Shown in pieces: positions 1 through 8,221 of a DNA stretch of 28,279 nt. Made by a program: the position numbers and the translations under genes. The first letter of the stretch is position 1; the number at the start of each line of letters is the position of its first letter. Source of the DNA: Endotrypanum monterogeii (Eukaryota > Euglenozoa > Kinetoplastea > Trypanosomatida > Trypanosomatidae); assembly GCA_000333855.2 (NCBI GenBank), contig CM007335.1, forward strand, positions 466,783-495,061, in the 5' to 3' direction. The notes below the pieces were generated by a model. The model saw only the letters and a list, made by a program, of their open reading frames with translations. It was not told the DNA's origin and searched no databases.

Positions 1-404
1 TCAGTCGTCCCAGAGGCAGGCACCGCCATCAACAAGATGATCTCCACAATCAGAATTGCCAAGCCGCCATACAAGCGCACCTTCATCGAACGTCGACGGA
101 ACCAGCTCAGCAGTGTCAGCGGCTCCATGATCAAACACGTCACCAATGTTATAACGATGTAGTAGGTCAGGACATTATTCCAGAAATTGGTGCTCGTTGC
201 AACGGCGTCTGGGTCCTGCATGGCGTAGCGATAGTAATTCATGATGTACTCAGGTGCTGAGAAGACAGCGTTTACAGGCATCAGCATGGACATGCCGCAC
301 ATGAACGCAACGAAGTACACATACAACTCACCTGCTGTCATCCCGTGCCGCGTCGGCTCCACGGCCTGGGCGTGTGCCTTCTGCTGGCCTGCCTTGTCTG
401 TCAT
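1..404 (-). CDS. Equilibrative nucleoside transporter, N-terminal part (runs off the left edge)
   Basis: Reading from an ATG at 404 the frame stays open for 134 codons and leaves the window at base 1, so only the N-terminus is seen. The product looks like a member of the SLC29/ENT family, plasma-membrane carriers that import purine or pyrimidine nucleosides or nucleobases; parasites of this group cannot make purines and depend on them. A short hydrophilic leader of about 22 residues is followed by MTAGELYVYFVAFMCGMSML and the stretch MPVNAVFSAP, which I recognise from Leishmania NT1/NT3-type proteins. Three hydrophobic segments (about residues 25-50, 73-98 and 110-130) fit the first transmembrane helices, separated by a basic turn (WFRRRSMKVR). 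Family assignment is strong. Whether it is NT1 (nucleosides) or NT3/4 (nucleobases) cannot be settled from this fragment; synteny with topoisomerase II, recalled from memory, favours NT1. It is last in transcription order in this window. Confidence 0.85.
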   Translation of the reverse strand, partial: MTDKAGQQKAHAQAVEPTRHGMTAGELYVYFVAFMCGMSMLMPVNAVFSAPEYIMNYYRYAMQDPDAVATSTNFWNNVLTYYIVITLVTCLIMEPLTLLSWFRRRSMKVRLYGGLAILIVEIILLMAVPASGTT

Positions 405-1233
405 GGTAGGATTGAATATATATATATATATATATAAAGATATAAGTATTTTTTTGTCAAGTGCAGAGGTGTGCCGTTCTGAATGGTAGTATACTCGGGC
501 CAACGTCTAGCGAGAAAGGGACGAGTTGTTAGGGGCAGTGGGGGTGGAAACACGGAAATGTGAAAGAGGACTCCTTTATGGGTGAATGGCTTCAGGTACT
601 TAATTTAAATTCTGGTGGGTGCGGGTGATGGACGAGAGCCCAGTATATTCCGATTTTTCTGGGGAGGAAGTGTGGAGAAGTGATTGTGATTATTTAAAGC
701 GTTCGCGTAACAAAGCACAAAATGTGATAAGATAAGGGGGGGGGGAAGTGTGCCCTGGTGAGAAAGGCCCAGCGGAAGGTTGGGCGAAAGGGTGGTTAAG
801 AGAAGGGAGGGTGCTGTGCTTGACTGGGAAAACGTGGACAGGTGGATGCAGTAGCTGCATGTTATACATTGGGCTCACACCAACACACACACACACACAC
901 ACACACGTGTACACGCGTTCACATGTACACACGTGCAGGGTTAAACAGACGCACGAGGCGCTGATAAGTGGATAGATTAAATGTGATATATATATATAAA
1001 TATATATATATTGTTCCAGTGCCGATCCAGTTATACGGGATAGAAAAAAGTCGATGAAGGGGAGGGGAGGGAAAGCGCGGTAGTGGGGGAGGCAGTTTCT
1101 GGTGTCCTTTGCGACACGAAACAGTACACTAGCGGGCCGCGTCCCCTCCTCTCTCTCGCACCTTTTCCCCCACCACTCCACGCGGGCACGCTTGTCTCGC
1201 AATCAACCCTGGGAAATGGCTTCTTCTTGTTTC
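405..1233. other. Intergenic spacer between UFC1 and the nucleoside transporter
   Basis: This 829-bp non-coding spacer holds the 3' UTR of UFC1 and the 5' leader of the transporter. It contains (TA)n at 416-436, (AC)n at 883-906, and a second TA-rich run at about 986-1011. An imperfect palindrome around 904-935 is built on CACGTGT and ACACGTG. Open frames here on both strands are short, low in complexity and built from the repeats, so I call no gene. Confidence 0.7.
507..508 (-). promoter_or_regulatory. Candidate spliced-leader acceptor of the nucleoside transporter
   Basis: On the minus strand a pyrimidine-rich stretch (about 560-509) ends in CTCGCTAG, with the AG at 508-507. It would give a 102-nt 5' leader with no upstream ATG and with the (TA)n run at 416-436 inside it. 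It is inferred only from tract, AG and distance, and other AGs are possible. Confidence 0.35.
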
Positions 1234-1749
1234 CTACTGAGTCGTGGAAGTCGCCGCCGCTGCGCTAGAAGGCTTCAAGGAACCCTCCTCAACGATTGCG
1301 GGCACCTCAACCGACAGCCACGGCCCCAAACCGAGAGCAAGAAGATGACTGATACCAAAGTAAGGGACATTACGAGACCACAAGGGAAAGAAGTGTGTTG
1401 TCATACAAATATTTCCGCCCCTGTACATCTTAACTGTCTTTCCCTCCAGCTCTGGCAGTGCAATCTCCGGGGGCGCCTGGGGGTACGTCACTGGGATATC
1501 GAAACTCATTTGAAACTCGTATTTCTCATTTTTGTGGTATGTCCAGCAGGTGCCATACCAGCGTGTGCCTTGGGGGTTACTCTCCAGCTGGAACCAGTGA
1601 GAATCGCTCGCCTTGTTCGCTTCCATGTAGGCGATAAGGGAGGCGTACTCCTCCTTCAGACGCGCGGTCCACTTGTCGCCATCCCGCGGACCCGCTTTCG
1701 TCTTCAGCAGCGGAATGCGGGATACGCTTTCCTTCACGGATGGCTCCAT
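1234..1749 (-). CDS. UFC1: UFM1-conjugating enzyme 1 (E2 of the UFMylation pathway)
   Basis: This 171-residue protein is close to the 167 residues of human UFC1. UFC1 takes the small modifier UFM1 from the E1 enzyme UBA5 as a thioester on its active cysteine and passes it on with the E3. The diagnostic active-site segment is [11 protein letters not shown], with the catalytic cysteine at residue 115 (human Cys116), followed by PLWSRNVP and the block [16 protein letters not shown], which is nearly the human sequence. The N-terminal half carries [16 protein letters not shown] and WFQLES, also UFC1 hallmarks. The start at 1749 gives the normal family length; the open frame continues upstream only through TA-repeat sequence with no conserved residues. 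The last 15 or so residues are Ser/Ala/Thr-rich and unlike the human tail. L. donovani is reported to have a UFM1 system acting in the mitochondrion; no targeting leader is obvious here. Confidence 0.95.
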   Translation of the reverse strand: MEPSVKESVSRIPLLKTKAGPRDGDKWTARLKEEYASLIAYMEANKASDSHWFQLESNPQGTRWYGTCWTYHKNEKYEFQMSFDIPVTYPQAPPEIALPELEGKTVKMYRGGNICMTTHFFPLWSRNVPYFGISHLLALGLGPWLSVEVPAIVEEGSLKPSSAAAATSTTQ

Positions 1750-1814
1750 TTGCTTCGCGTCGCCCCTTCGAATGTCTGGACAGGAACGGTTGCGAGTCTC
1801 TCCAACCTCACTTT

Positions 1815-1816
1815 CT
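1815..1816 (-). promoter_or_regulatory. Candidate spliced-leader acceptor of UFC1, split from its tract by a TA repeat
   Basis: The minus strand has a pyrimidine tract at about 1895-1860, then a (TA)n stretch of roughly 40 bp, and only then the first AG at 1816-1815. This gives a 65-nt leader without an upstream ATG. Several further AGs follow within 30 nt, so the exact site is uncertain. Confidence 0.3.
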
Positions 1817-1818
1817 TT

Positions 1819-1860
1819 TATATAATATATATATATATATATATATATTATATTATATAT
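1819..1860. repeat. (TA)n microsatellite in front of UFC1
   Basis: An almost pure AT dinucleotide run with two slips (TAATAT near the left end and TATTATATTATATAT at the right). It lies between the pyrimidine tract and the first AG of UFC1. Confidence 0.9.
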
Positions 1861-2313
1861 TAGGGGGCAGGGGAGGAAAGAAGGGAGGCACACAAGTAAC
1901 TAATTGATAGAAAGAATGTACGGACGAGGAAAGAAGTTGACGTGACAACAGATATGGGCTGGAGACGGTGTTTTTTTTTTTGGGGGGGGGGGAGGGTATA
2001 TATTTTTATATGCAGGAGTGTGTTTTTCGCATTGCCCCTTCGAGGAAAGGTCAGTGAAGCGAGATGTAATAATAAAAGAGAGGAAAGAAGGGAATGAATC
2101 GTTTTTCTTTTTTTGCTCGTCTCCCGAGGAGCGAGCCGTGTGTCCGAAGGCTGCCATCCGACACTTATCGTAGACATCTTCAGGAGAAAGATTGCCTATC
2201 TATGCAAAGACACACACACACACACACACACACGTGACTATGAAGGATATGAGACAAAGAGTTCTTTGTCTCCCCAACAGAGCAGCGACGTACCGTCGAG
2301 GTAGACACTGTAC

Positions 2314-2334
2314 GCTATACTGCCAAGCTGGCAG
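2314..2334. repeat. Short perfect hairpin, 9-bp stem and 3-nt loop
   Basis: ATACTGCCA, loop AGC, TGGCAGTAT. It lies in the SET-gene 3' UTR and can form on DNA or RNA. No known function is recognised. Confidence 0.7.
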
Positions 2335-2539
2335 TATCTACTTTTTTCCCCCTCAGTGCACACTACGTCCCCACTCTTTTCACCAGTCGTTAGACAGGGG
2401 TCTGTTTTTGACGCCTGGTGAGCAGGAGCTACAGAAGGGCTGATCAACGCAGCTTTTGATTGACATCTGCAACAACGTCGCCGCTAGGGTCGACCCCGCC
2501 CCTCCTCCCTCCCGAACTAAAAAAAAAAAAACACCTAGG

Positions 2540-3185
2540 CAGGATGGTAGCCATGTACTCGTACAGTCACCGTTCCTACACCAGGATCGACTCACGACCG
2601 TCTGTGGTGAAGCCTGTCCTCAGGTTGGTGGAGCCCGCAGACTATGGTGGCGCACCCTGTGTCGCCTCGTCCCTTCTTAGGACACGCAGTGCCCGATCAG
2701 TGTCAGCTACACTTGGGTATACTGCATACCTTCATGCTCACGGGTCGCGCCCAGAGTCCCGCTCAAGGATAGAAGCGGCGGCAGCTTTCATACAGGATGC
2801 AAAGAGTGACCCGCGTTCGTGCTGGATGCGCTCAGGCGCAGTGCAGACCATCGTCACAGTTGAGGGACCGCCCAGACACCGCACTCGGCCAGTATGACAC
2901 CCATTCCACCGCAGTCGCCTCAGGTCCCTCTGCGCTCTGTCGATATACTGTGGAGACCCGCATGCGAGGACTCTGCGCGACTCGGACTGGCCGAGGGTGG
3001 GTGGCCTTCTTTAGCCGTCGCTCATGCATTGCCCGGATCCTTCTCTGGGCCTTGAGCACCCCCCGCTCGCGCACGACTCATCGTCATCCCAGCTACACTG
3101 GACAGCGCGCGCACGCACAGTGCTCGTATGCTTGCAAATCAGAGCCCACGCCGAGACAACGCTGTTGTCGGGGAGAGGGGTGCCG
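2540..3185. other. GC-rich non-coding block, candidate degenerate retroposon (SIDER-like)
   Basis: About 650 bp of complex, GC-rich sequence in an otherwise repeat-filled spacer, bounded by A13 at 2519-2531 on the left and (GT)n at 3189-3222 on the right. Its size, its position in a predicted 3' UTR and the absence of a conserved frame fit Leishmania SIDER elements, short degenerate relatives of ingi/L1Tc retroposons. I could not confirm the 79-bp signature by eye, so this rests on context only. Confidence 0.25.

Positions 3186-3188
<3 letters not shown>

Positions 3189-3222
<34 letters not shown>
3189..3222. repeat. (GT)n microsatellite
   Basis: Seventeen uninterrupted GT units in the SET-gene 3' UTR; the minus-strand transcript would carry (AC)n. 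Confidence 0.95.
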
Positions 3223-3225
<3 letters not shown>

Positions 3226-3484
3226 TGCGGGAGGGGGCAGAAAGCACCTCATGTCGGTGTCACAGTCCTGACATCGACTATGCTGATTGACCGTTTCTTC
3301 GCACAGTATATTTCGACGCTTACAGAGAGCGCTACTGTACACGTATTCCTCCCCCTCCACTCTCTTCCACTGCCTGCGACATGTAAGTCTCTGCATCCCG
3401 CCTGCTCATGCACCAGTTTCCCCCACAACACGAAAGTATGGAAGACAAGTGGACGGAAAGACCTCTCTCTCATCCCTCTCTCTC

Positions 3485-3528
3485 TATATATATATATGTA
3501 TATATGTATATATGTATATATGTATATA
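3485..3528. repeat. (TA)n with regular TATATG variants
   Basis: A pure TA run followed by four spaced TATATG-type units. It begins about 15 bp beyond the stop codon of the SET gene, so it would be the first part of its 3' UTR. Confidence 0.9.
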
Positions 3529-3540
3529 AGTGACAGTGGC

Positions 3541-4764
3541 TTACGACTTGCGTGACAGAGAACGATCATTGTGCTTGGGGTCGGGATACATAGCAGATGG
3601 TATGTCGGCGTCAACGCCTTGACCGCGGTTGTGCTGCCTTGCACCTTGGTACAACCTCTCCAGCCGCGCCACTTCCCCGGCTTCACGGCGGCGCTGCTGC
3701 AGCTGCTGCTCAGACTCCGGACAGAACATGTTCCGCGACTTGATCACATTCTCATCAACGGAGTCATGGTCCACAATGGAAATGAGGTCGAAGGGAAGAA
3801 ATCCGTAGCGGAAAAGCGCGCTCGCCCGGCTCAGCGCAAAGTTGTAGTGGCGACACAACTCCTGCCCGGGTTGCACATCGCGCAGCGTGTAGAGGGTGAT
3901 GGCACCGTCACCGCCGAGCACAGGGGAGGGACCCACGCGGATGGCGCAGTTTGGTCGATTGCTGTGATTCACGAGATCTAAATACGGAACTAGGGCCACC
4001 TCCATCGGCTCAGGCTGCCTGCGCAGTCGACGCCAACGCCGCTGCATCCGCCGGAGAAACAAACTCCCACTGTAGTAACTGGGCGGTGGCACGTGCTCAG
4101 CCCTCGCCAACACTAGCCGCGTGATGCGCCGGAAGTGTTCCAGCTTCAGAGGAGGGTCGACAGCCTCATGGATAGCCGTAAGGGTTCGGTGAAATTGCTT
4201 TGTCATCTCCTCATAACTCGTGCGCTGCCACGAGTCGAGCGCCATGCCATACATGCCGAATACGAACTCCTCATTGAAATCCTCATCGTCTAGCATACGG
4301 GCATAGGGGGTGGCACCGGCACGCAGCACGTCGCCCAGGCGAGTCAGCTCCGCAGCCGAACCTGCCTGCGTGATATCGGGAATGGCGGCAATAATGGCAC
4401 TCATCTGGAGAGCCAGGTATAGCTGCGGGGCCATCATGCGGAACTCATCATCTGCGATGGCAGCGCGCACCCTCGCGAGCGTCACGTGTGGCAGCGCATC
4501 GGGCTTCGTTGCAATATTTGATACCGCTAGCAAGGAAGAAAGAGGGATAGTGGCTAGTGGTCTGTTGGCCGGCAGAGGAGAGGTGCGGGCGGGAGAAAGA
4601 AACAAACCACGATGCTGCGAGGAGCGGGTGCCGATAAACGTCTCCTCGTGGAGGCGTATGCCGAAATGCACACGGCAGCTGTGGTAGAAGTCACCAGGAA
4701 GGGTTGAAGAGGGCCCGTAGAGCGACTGGCCAGGGCAACGAGCGATGCCCGTGCGCTCCAACAT
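3541..4764 (-). CDS. SET-domain methyltransferase of the SETD6/Rubisco-LSMT type
   Basis: A 407-residue protein with the split SET architecture of the SETD3/SETD6/LSMT class, which methylates lysine or histidine of non-histone proteins using S-adenosylmethionine. The N-terminal SET half shows RGLFLSPAR (about 52-60) and ATIPLSSLL (71-79). A helical insert covers about 90-250. The C-terminal half has VPYLDLVNHSNRPNC (259-273), the NHS cofactor motif, then GQELCRHYN (300-308) with the expected catalytic-type tyrosine, and GFLPFD (321-326). The tail (about 345-407) is charged and Gln/Arg-rich and is a short substitute for the Rubisco-substrate-binding domain. The start at 4764 is the only ATG before residue 110 in frame and follows a spliced-leader-type AG by 5 nt; upstream codons are repeat-derived. 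The substrate cannot be predicted. Confidence 0.88.
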   Translation of the reverse strand: MLERTGIARCPGQSLYGPSSTLPGDFYHSCRVHFGIRLHEETFIGTRSSQHRGLFLSPARTSPLPANRPLATIPLSSLLAVSNIATKPDALPHVTLARVRAAIADDEFRMMAPQLYLALQMSAIIAAIPDITQAGSAAELTRLGDVLRAGATPYARMLDDEDFNEEFVFGMYGMALDSWQRTSYEEMTKQFHRTLTAIHEAVDPPLKLEHFRRITRLVLARAEHVPPPSYYSGSLFLRRMQRRWRRLRRQPEPMEVALVPYLDLVNHSNRPNCAIRVGPSPVLGGDGAITLYTLRDVQPGQELCRHYNFALSRASALFRYGFLPFDLISIVDHDSVDENVIKSRNMFCPESEQQLQQRRREAGEVARLERLYQGARQHNRGQGVDADIPSAMYPDPKHNDRSLSRKS

Positions 4765-4769
4765 CGGCC

Positions 4770-4771
4770 CT
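4770..4771 (-). promoter_or_regulatory. Candidate spliced-leader acceptor of the SET gene, 5 nt before the ATG
   Basis: On the minus strand a run rich in C and T from about 4815 down to 4775 contains no AG until GGTAG, with the AG at 4771-4770. It leaves a leader of only five bases (GGCCG) before the ATG at 4764. The tract is strong and the AG is the first one after it, but the predicted leader is unusually short. Confidence 0.5.
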
Positions 4772-4824
4772 ACCAAGAGAGATGGGGACAGAAGTGAAGT
4801 TAGAAGACGATAAAAAGTGTAATG

Positions 4825-4855
4825 ATATATATATATATATATATATGTATATATG

Positions 4856-4886
<31 letters not shown>
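4825..4886. repeat. Compound (TA)n(TG)n microsatellite upstream of the SET gene
   Basis: About 30 bp of TA (with TATATG variants) joined to about 30 bp of TG. On the sense strand this reads (CA)n(TA)n just upstream of the pyrimidine tract. Confidence 0.95.
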
Positions 4887-4888
<2 letters not shown>

Positions 4889-5323
4889 CGGGCAGTTATG
4901 CCTGCGTTGTTGGAAGCGGGTGTAACGTGCGGTAAAAAAAAAAAAAAGCAGCGATACGAAGTGATTGCGTGTGAGGAGGAGAACAGAGTAATGAGCAGAG
5001 TTATGTCTACGCGCCGCGCCCCCGCCCCTACCCGTGTGGTACCGCGTCCTCCGGAGGTGATGTGCCTCCCTCTCCTTCTTCCTGTCACTTTGCAGATGTT
5101 GTAAGGATTGATAGCGGTGATGGCAGCGCGTGCCAGACACACACGCCGATGTAGCTTGCGGTTCACACCTCCCCTCCGCGAGTGTTTAGGTGGCTGGCTG
5201 GGGACAGAAAAGTGACCTCGGAGACAAACAAAACAAGCACGAGTCCGGCGTGGCACATAACTCGAGGAGACTGTGCGGCTGAGGTCATGAAACAGTGCGG
5301 AAGTCCCCCCCCCTCCTCCTGGC

Positions 5324-5442
5324 CCTGCATGTGAGCTTTGCAAGATGAATAACGCACCTCCCTTCCCTTCCCCCCCAAAAAAAAGGGGAGAGGGGGAAGG
5401 GAAGGGAGGTGCGTTATTCATCTTGCAAAGCTCACATGCAGG
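5324..5442. repeat. Perfect 51-bp inverted repeat with 17-nt loop
   Basis: Bases 5324-5374 are the exact reverse complement of 5392-5442; every pair i + j = 10766 was checked through the arms. The loop is 5375-5391 (C-, A- and G-runs). The outer arms begin CCTGCATGTGAGC and end GCTCACATGCAGG; the inner arms are C/T-rich on the left and G/A-rich on the right. Outside the arms pairing stops at once (C5323 against A5443). It falls in the transcribed spacer upstream of the SET gene, so the precursor RNA should fold into a long hairpin. It is not a terminator of bacterial type. Confidence 0.97.
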
Positions 5443-5794
5443 ACATACTCCGTAGACCCCGACGACGTGATGAAAATCCTCGTTGCTGTTTAATCGACAC
5501 GTCAAGGGCAACGTTAGAAATGCGTGTGTGCATGCATGTATGCATCTGAGGAGGGGAGGAGAGATGCTGAACGCCACAGCCCGCCTTCATTCAGTGATCA
5601 AAAGCAGTGCCCTATGGGGCGTGTTATCAAAGTAACGCGTCCTCCCCTTATTTGTTGACAGAGAAATGCGAGGCGGGGTCGGGGGAGTGACGCTGTAGGG
5701 CTATGATGACTCCTTCACTACCGCATTGCTTTCTTGTCACTGGCCTGACGCCTCCTCCCCCCCTCCCTCTCCCCCAGCATGTTTCTTCATCGCG

Positions 5795-7342
5795 CTACAG
5801 TTTCCGATTCTCCTTGGCTCCAGGAGCTTGAGTTTGTGGGACGGGGGAAGGGCAAGGTACACACGTCGAGGAAGGGCCACCACGTGAAACAGCAGCAGCT
5901 TTGGGATCTTCGTGATGCGATCTGTTGGGACTGTGTGGCACGTTGCACCTTCCAAATGCTGCGAGTGTCGGGAGATTCTTCTCCACGAGGCACTTCTGCA
6001 CCTCTGCATCCAGAGCACTCGGCTGAACCGAGTAGAGGTCCCGCAGATCGCGGGCCATAGGACGGTACGTGTATTGCACTGGCCGCGGGACCACGTCGTC
6101 ACCACTCGCAATGGTGCTCTGTTTTAGTTGCCGTCGCTCAAGGCCGAACGAGAGCCATACAGGCTCGGCGCGCACCATGTACTCGCACAGCCGTGTTTCA
6201 ATAATGGCGACCACCAGCCCCTTGAGGCACAGCTCCCCCAGTGTAATGATGTGCGGCGGAAACGTGAAGCCGGCAGGGTGCTCCTGTTCAGGCAGCAGCA
6301 GCCACCGCAGCTGGCCGAGCAGCTGGCGCACGAATGCTGTCTTGCGCGAAAAGGCCTCTTCCTCTGATTTCTCCTGTAGTTTCGCTGCCCGCGCAGCTTG
6401 GAGCTGTGCGAGCCGGGTCGTGCTGCCGGTGGAGCTACCTGAAGTGCTGGCTGCGCTGCTGGAGAGAGTGGACGATGATGAGGCCGCTGAAAGTGATGCA
6501 AACAGATCGTTTTCGTAGCCGCGCGAGGCGGGCGACCTTGTCGCCACGCCGCCCAGCCCTACAGCTGCTGGGGAGCTAGGTCCGTACTGCTCTCGCAGCG
6601 CCACCTGGTCCAGTGTGTACATGCCACACATATCGTACACCGTCTCCATATTGTAGCCGCAGGAAATAAAGTCGAGGAGATTTGAGTAGTCCTGTATGAG
6701 GCCATTCGGGAACAGACGGAGAAAGGGACCCATAAGACACTCGTGCAGCACCAGTGCTCCTTGGTGATCCAGCCCTCGTAGCCCGCCCAGCATGCGGCTG
6801 AGGTAGGTGTCACGGCTGTGGCCGAAATGCAGCATTCCCGCCTCTTCCAACTGGACCAGCATCGCATACAGCGCTGTGCGACCTTCTCTATCCAACTCGG
6901 AGAAGAGGGCGTGATACGGCTCTACACTGTCGATCCCGAGGTGCCTCATAAATGTTGACAGCACCGCTTCGGGGTTCCATCGACGCGGCCACTCGGCCAG
7001 CTGTGAGTAGTGAAGGTCCAGCAAGGCGTGATCCTTACGACTTTGGTGGTCCAACCAACGCGACACCGGCTCGTTGCACAACTCACACCACTGTGGATTT
7101 CGAAAGACCCAATTACGCTTATCTATTTGGCCGTGCATCATCGAGTAGATCGGAACGCTCCCACCCTCCGTCGGGTACGGAGGCCGCAGAACATTTCCCC
7201 CTGTGTCGGCAGTGTGGTCCCCCATAGTGATACGTGACCTGGACGACATGCCTGTGGAGGCAGCCCGCAGCCACCGAGTTCTCGCGGCGACCGCGGCGCG
7301 GCGAACCGGTGACGGTTTGAACATTGATGACAAAGATGACAT
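5795..7342 (-). CDS. Conserved-looking C2H2 zinc-finger protein, probably mitochondrial
   Basis: A 515-residue protein that I do not recognise by name. The first 30 residues (MSSLSSMFKPSPVRRAAVAA and onward) are rich in Arg, Ala and Ser with no acidic residue, which fits a mitochondrial presequence. A single CxxC-x9-H-x5-H element (C86, C89, H99, H105; WCELCNEP then WLDHQSRKDH) resembles U1/matrin-like RNA-binding fingers. The middle (about 115-240) is predicted helical, with many Leu and aromatic residues. A serine-rich linker at about 278-312 is low complexity, followed by a helical Ala/Gln/Glu stretch and a second well-composed domain (about 325-450). The Pro/Ser-rich tail looks disordered. 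The ATG at 7342 lies 8 nt after a strong acceptor AG; the next in-frame ATG (7324) is an alternative. A role in mitochondrial RNA or ribosome handling is a guess from finger type and leader. Confidence 0.8.
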   Translation of the reverse strand: MSSLSSMFKPSPVRRAAVAARTRWLRAASTGMSSRSRITMGDHTADTGGNVLRPPYPTEGGSVPIYSMMHGQIDKRNWVFRNPQWCELCNEPVSRWLDHQSRKDHALLDLHYSQLAEWPRRWNPEAVLSTFMRHLGIDSVEPYHALFSELDREGRTALYAMLVQLEEAGMLHFGHSRDTYLSRMLGGLRGLDHQGALVLHECLMGPFLRLFPNGLIQDYSNLLDFISCGYNMETVYDMCGMYTLDQVALREQYGPSSPAAVGLGGVATRSPASRGYENDLFASLSAASSSSTLSSSAASTSGSSTGSTTRLAQLQAARAAKLQEKSEEEAFSRKTAFVRQLLGQLRWLLLPEQEHPAGFTFPPHIITLGELCLKGLVVAIIETRLCEYMVRAEPVWLSFGLERRQLKQSTIASGDDVVPRPVQYTYRPMARDLRDLYSVQPSALDAEVQKCLVEKNLPTLAAFGRCNVPHSPNRSHHEDPKAAAVSRGGPSSTCVPCPSPVPQTQAPGAKENRKL

Positions 7343-7350
7343 ATAGGGTC

Positions 7351-7352
7351 CT
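7351..7352 (-). promoter_or_regulatory. Candidate spliced-leader acceptor of the C2H2-finger gene
   Basis: The minus strand reads CCACTCTTTCTTCAG, a compact pyrimidine tract ending in CAG with the AG at 7352-7351. The leader to the ATG at 7342 would be 8 nt, or 26 nt to the second ATG at 7324. Confidence 0.45.
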
Positions 7353-8165
7353 GAAGAAAGAGTGGCAACTTTGGGGTAATTGAGAGGAAGCCCCCCGTTG
7401 ATGGAGGAAGGAGGGGTCTGGGGGGGGGGGAGCTGTTTTGTGTTCAGAGGGGGGGAGGGTGATAGAAAAGAGGTCCGCCAAGAAGGAACAAAAAACGATA
7501 ACTGAAGTGTCGGAGACCCAAGGCAGCGAAAGCACTGTGAAGGGAAGAATGCGATCATTCATCAGAGGACGGATGAAGGCGCGGGGGAGGGGGGAGCAGC
7601 AGTGCACGCCCTATCGCCTCCCCCCCGCCTCCATCACTAGACACGAACACACACACACACACGTCTTCTTTTCTACTCCTACCTCCACCCCTCCGTCAAA
7701 ATCTTTTTCGACATTATTTCATCACTATCCGATAATGTTGTTATCGGAAAAGCATTCATGATGTAAATGGGCTGGCACAGCCGTTTTTTTGCGTAGCCCG
7801 TGAGAGAAGAAGGTGCGCGCGCGGTGTGTGTGGTGGGGGGGGGGGGCAGTAAGAAGCCCCGCTTCTGTGATCGGGTGCTTCTCTTGATTCTTTGGAACTG
7901 TCTCCACGAGATATTGCTGATTTGACTTTTTTTTTTAGGCGGGGGTGCCTGGATAGGATAAAAGAATGCGGATAACAGTGCGCATATGTGGGTTGGCGGG
8001 CGCCTGATACTTCTTTCACCTCCTCTCCAGGGACGGAAGGCAGACAGCATAGAGGGACTACAAAAGTCTTCACTTCTACAATGACCCCCATCTCTTCCCT
8101 TCCCTTCCCTTCCCTTCTTTTTTTTTTTTTAATTCCGTGCTATACATCAGACATGAGAGAAAAAA

Positions 8166-8188
8166 ATATATATATATATATTTGTATG

Positions 8189-8220
<32 letters not shown>

Positions 8221-8221
8221 C
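8166..8221. repeat. (TA)n microsatellite with TTTGTATG interruption
   Basis: About 56 bp of TA units interrupted by TTTGTATG and by single T insertions, in the 3' UTR of the IQ-motif gene. Confidence 0.9.

Larger units (their letters stand above)
1750..3540. other. Intergenic spacer between the SET gene and UFC1
   Basis: This 1.8-kb spacer is mostly the SET-gene 3' UTR. Left to right it holds the TA run at 1819-1860, a T/G homopolymer pair at about 1971-1992, (CA)n at 2211-2232, a hairpin at 2314-2334, an A13 run at 2519-2531, a GC-rich block at about 2540-3185, (GT)n at 3189-3222 and a TATA/TATG run at 3485-3528. Open frames in the GC-rich block exist on both strands but show no recognisable domain and overlap one another. 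I support no gene here. Confidence 0.65.
4765..5794. other. Intergenic spacer between the C2H2-finger gene and the SET gene
   Basis: This 1.0-kb non-coding spacer holds the SET-gene acceptor region, the compound TA/TG microsatellite at 4825-4886, an A-run near 4934-4946 and the 51-bp inverted repeat at 5324-5442. The SET reading frame stays open upstream to about 5577, but that part crosses the dinucleotide repeats, has no conserved motif and lies beyond the predicted acceptor, so I exclude it. Confidence 0.7.

Noticed and set aside
2460..3555. Two overlapping plus-strand open frames (145 and 252 codons)
   Set aside because: Opposite to all supported genes, no recognisable domain, and the longer one reads through GT and TA repeats.
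5324..5442. Rho-independent terminator
   Set aside because: The organism is a eukaryote, the stem is far too long for that class and no U-run follows the stem on either strand.
4765..5577. 271-codon upstream extension of the SET protein
   Set aside because: It runs through the compound microsatellite and one arm region of the inverted repeat, has no conserved motif and precedes the predicted acceptor.
7343..7558. 72-codon upstream extension of the C2H2-finger protein
   Set aside because: Pro/Ser-rich sequence encoded by pyrimidine-rich leader DNA; a strong CAG acceptor lies between it and the ATG at 7342.
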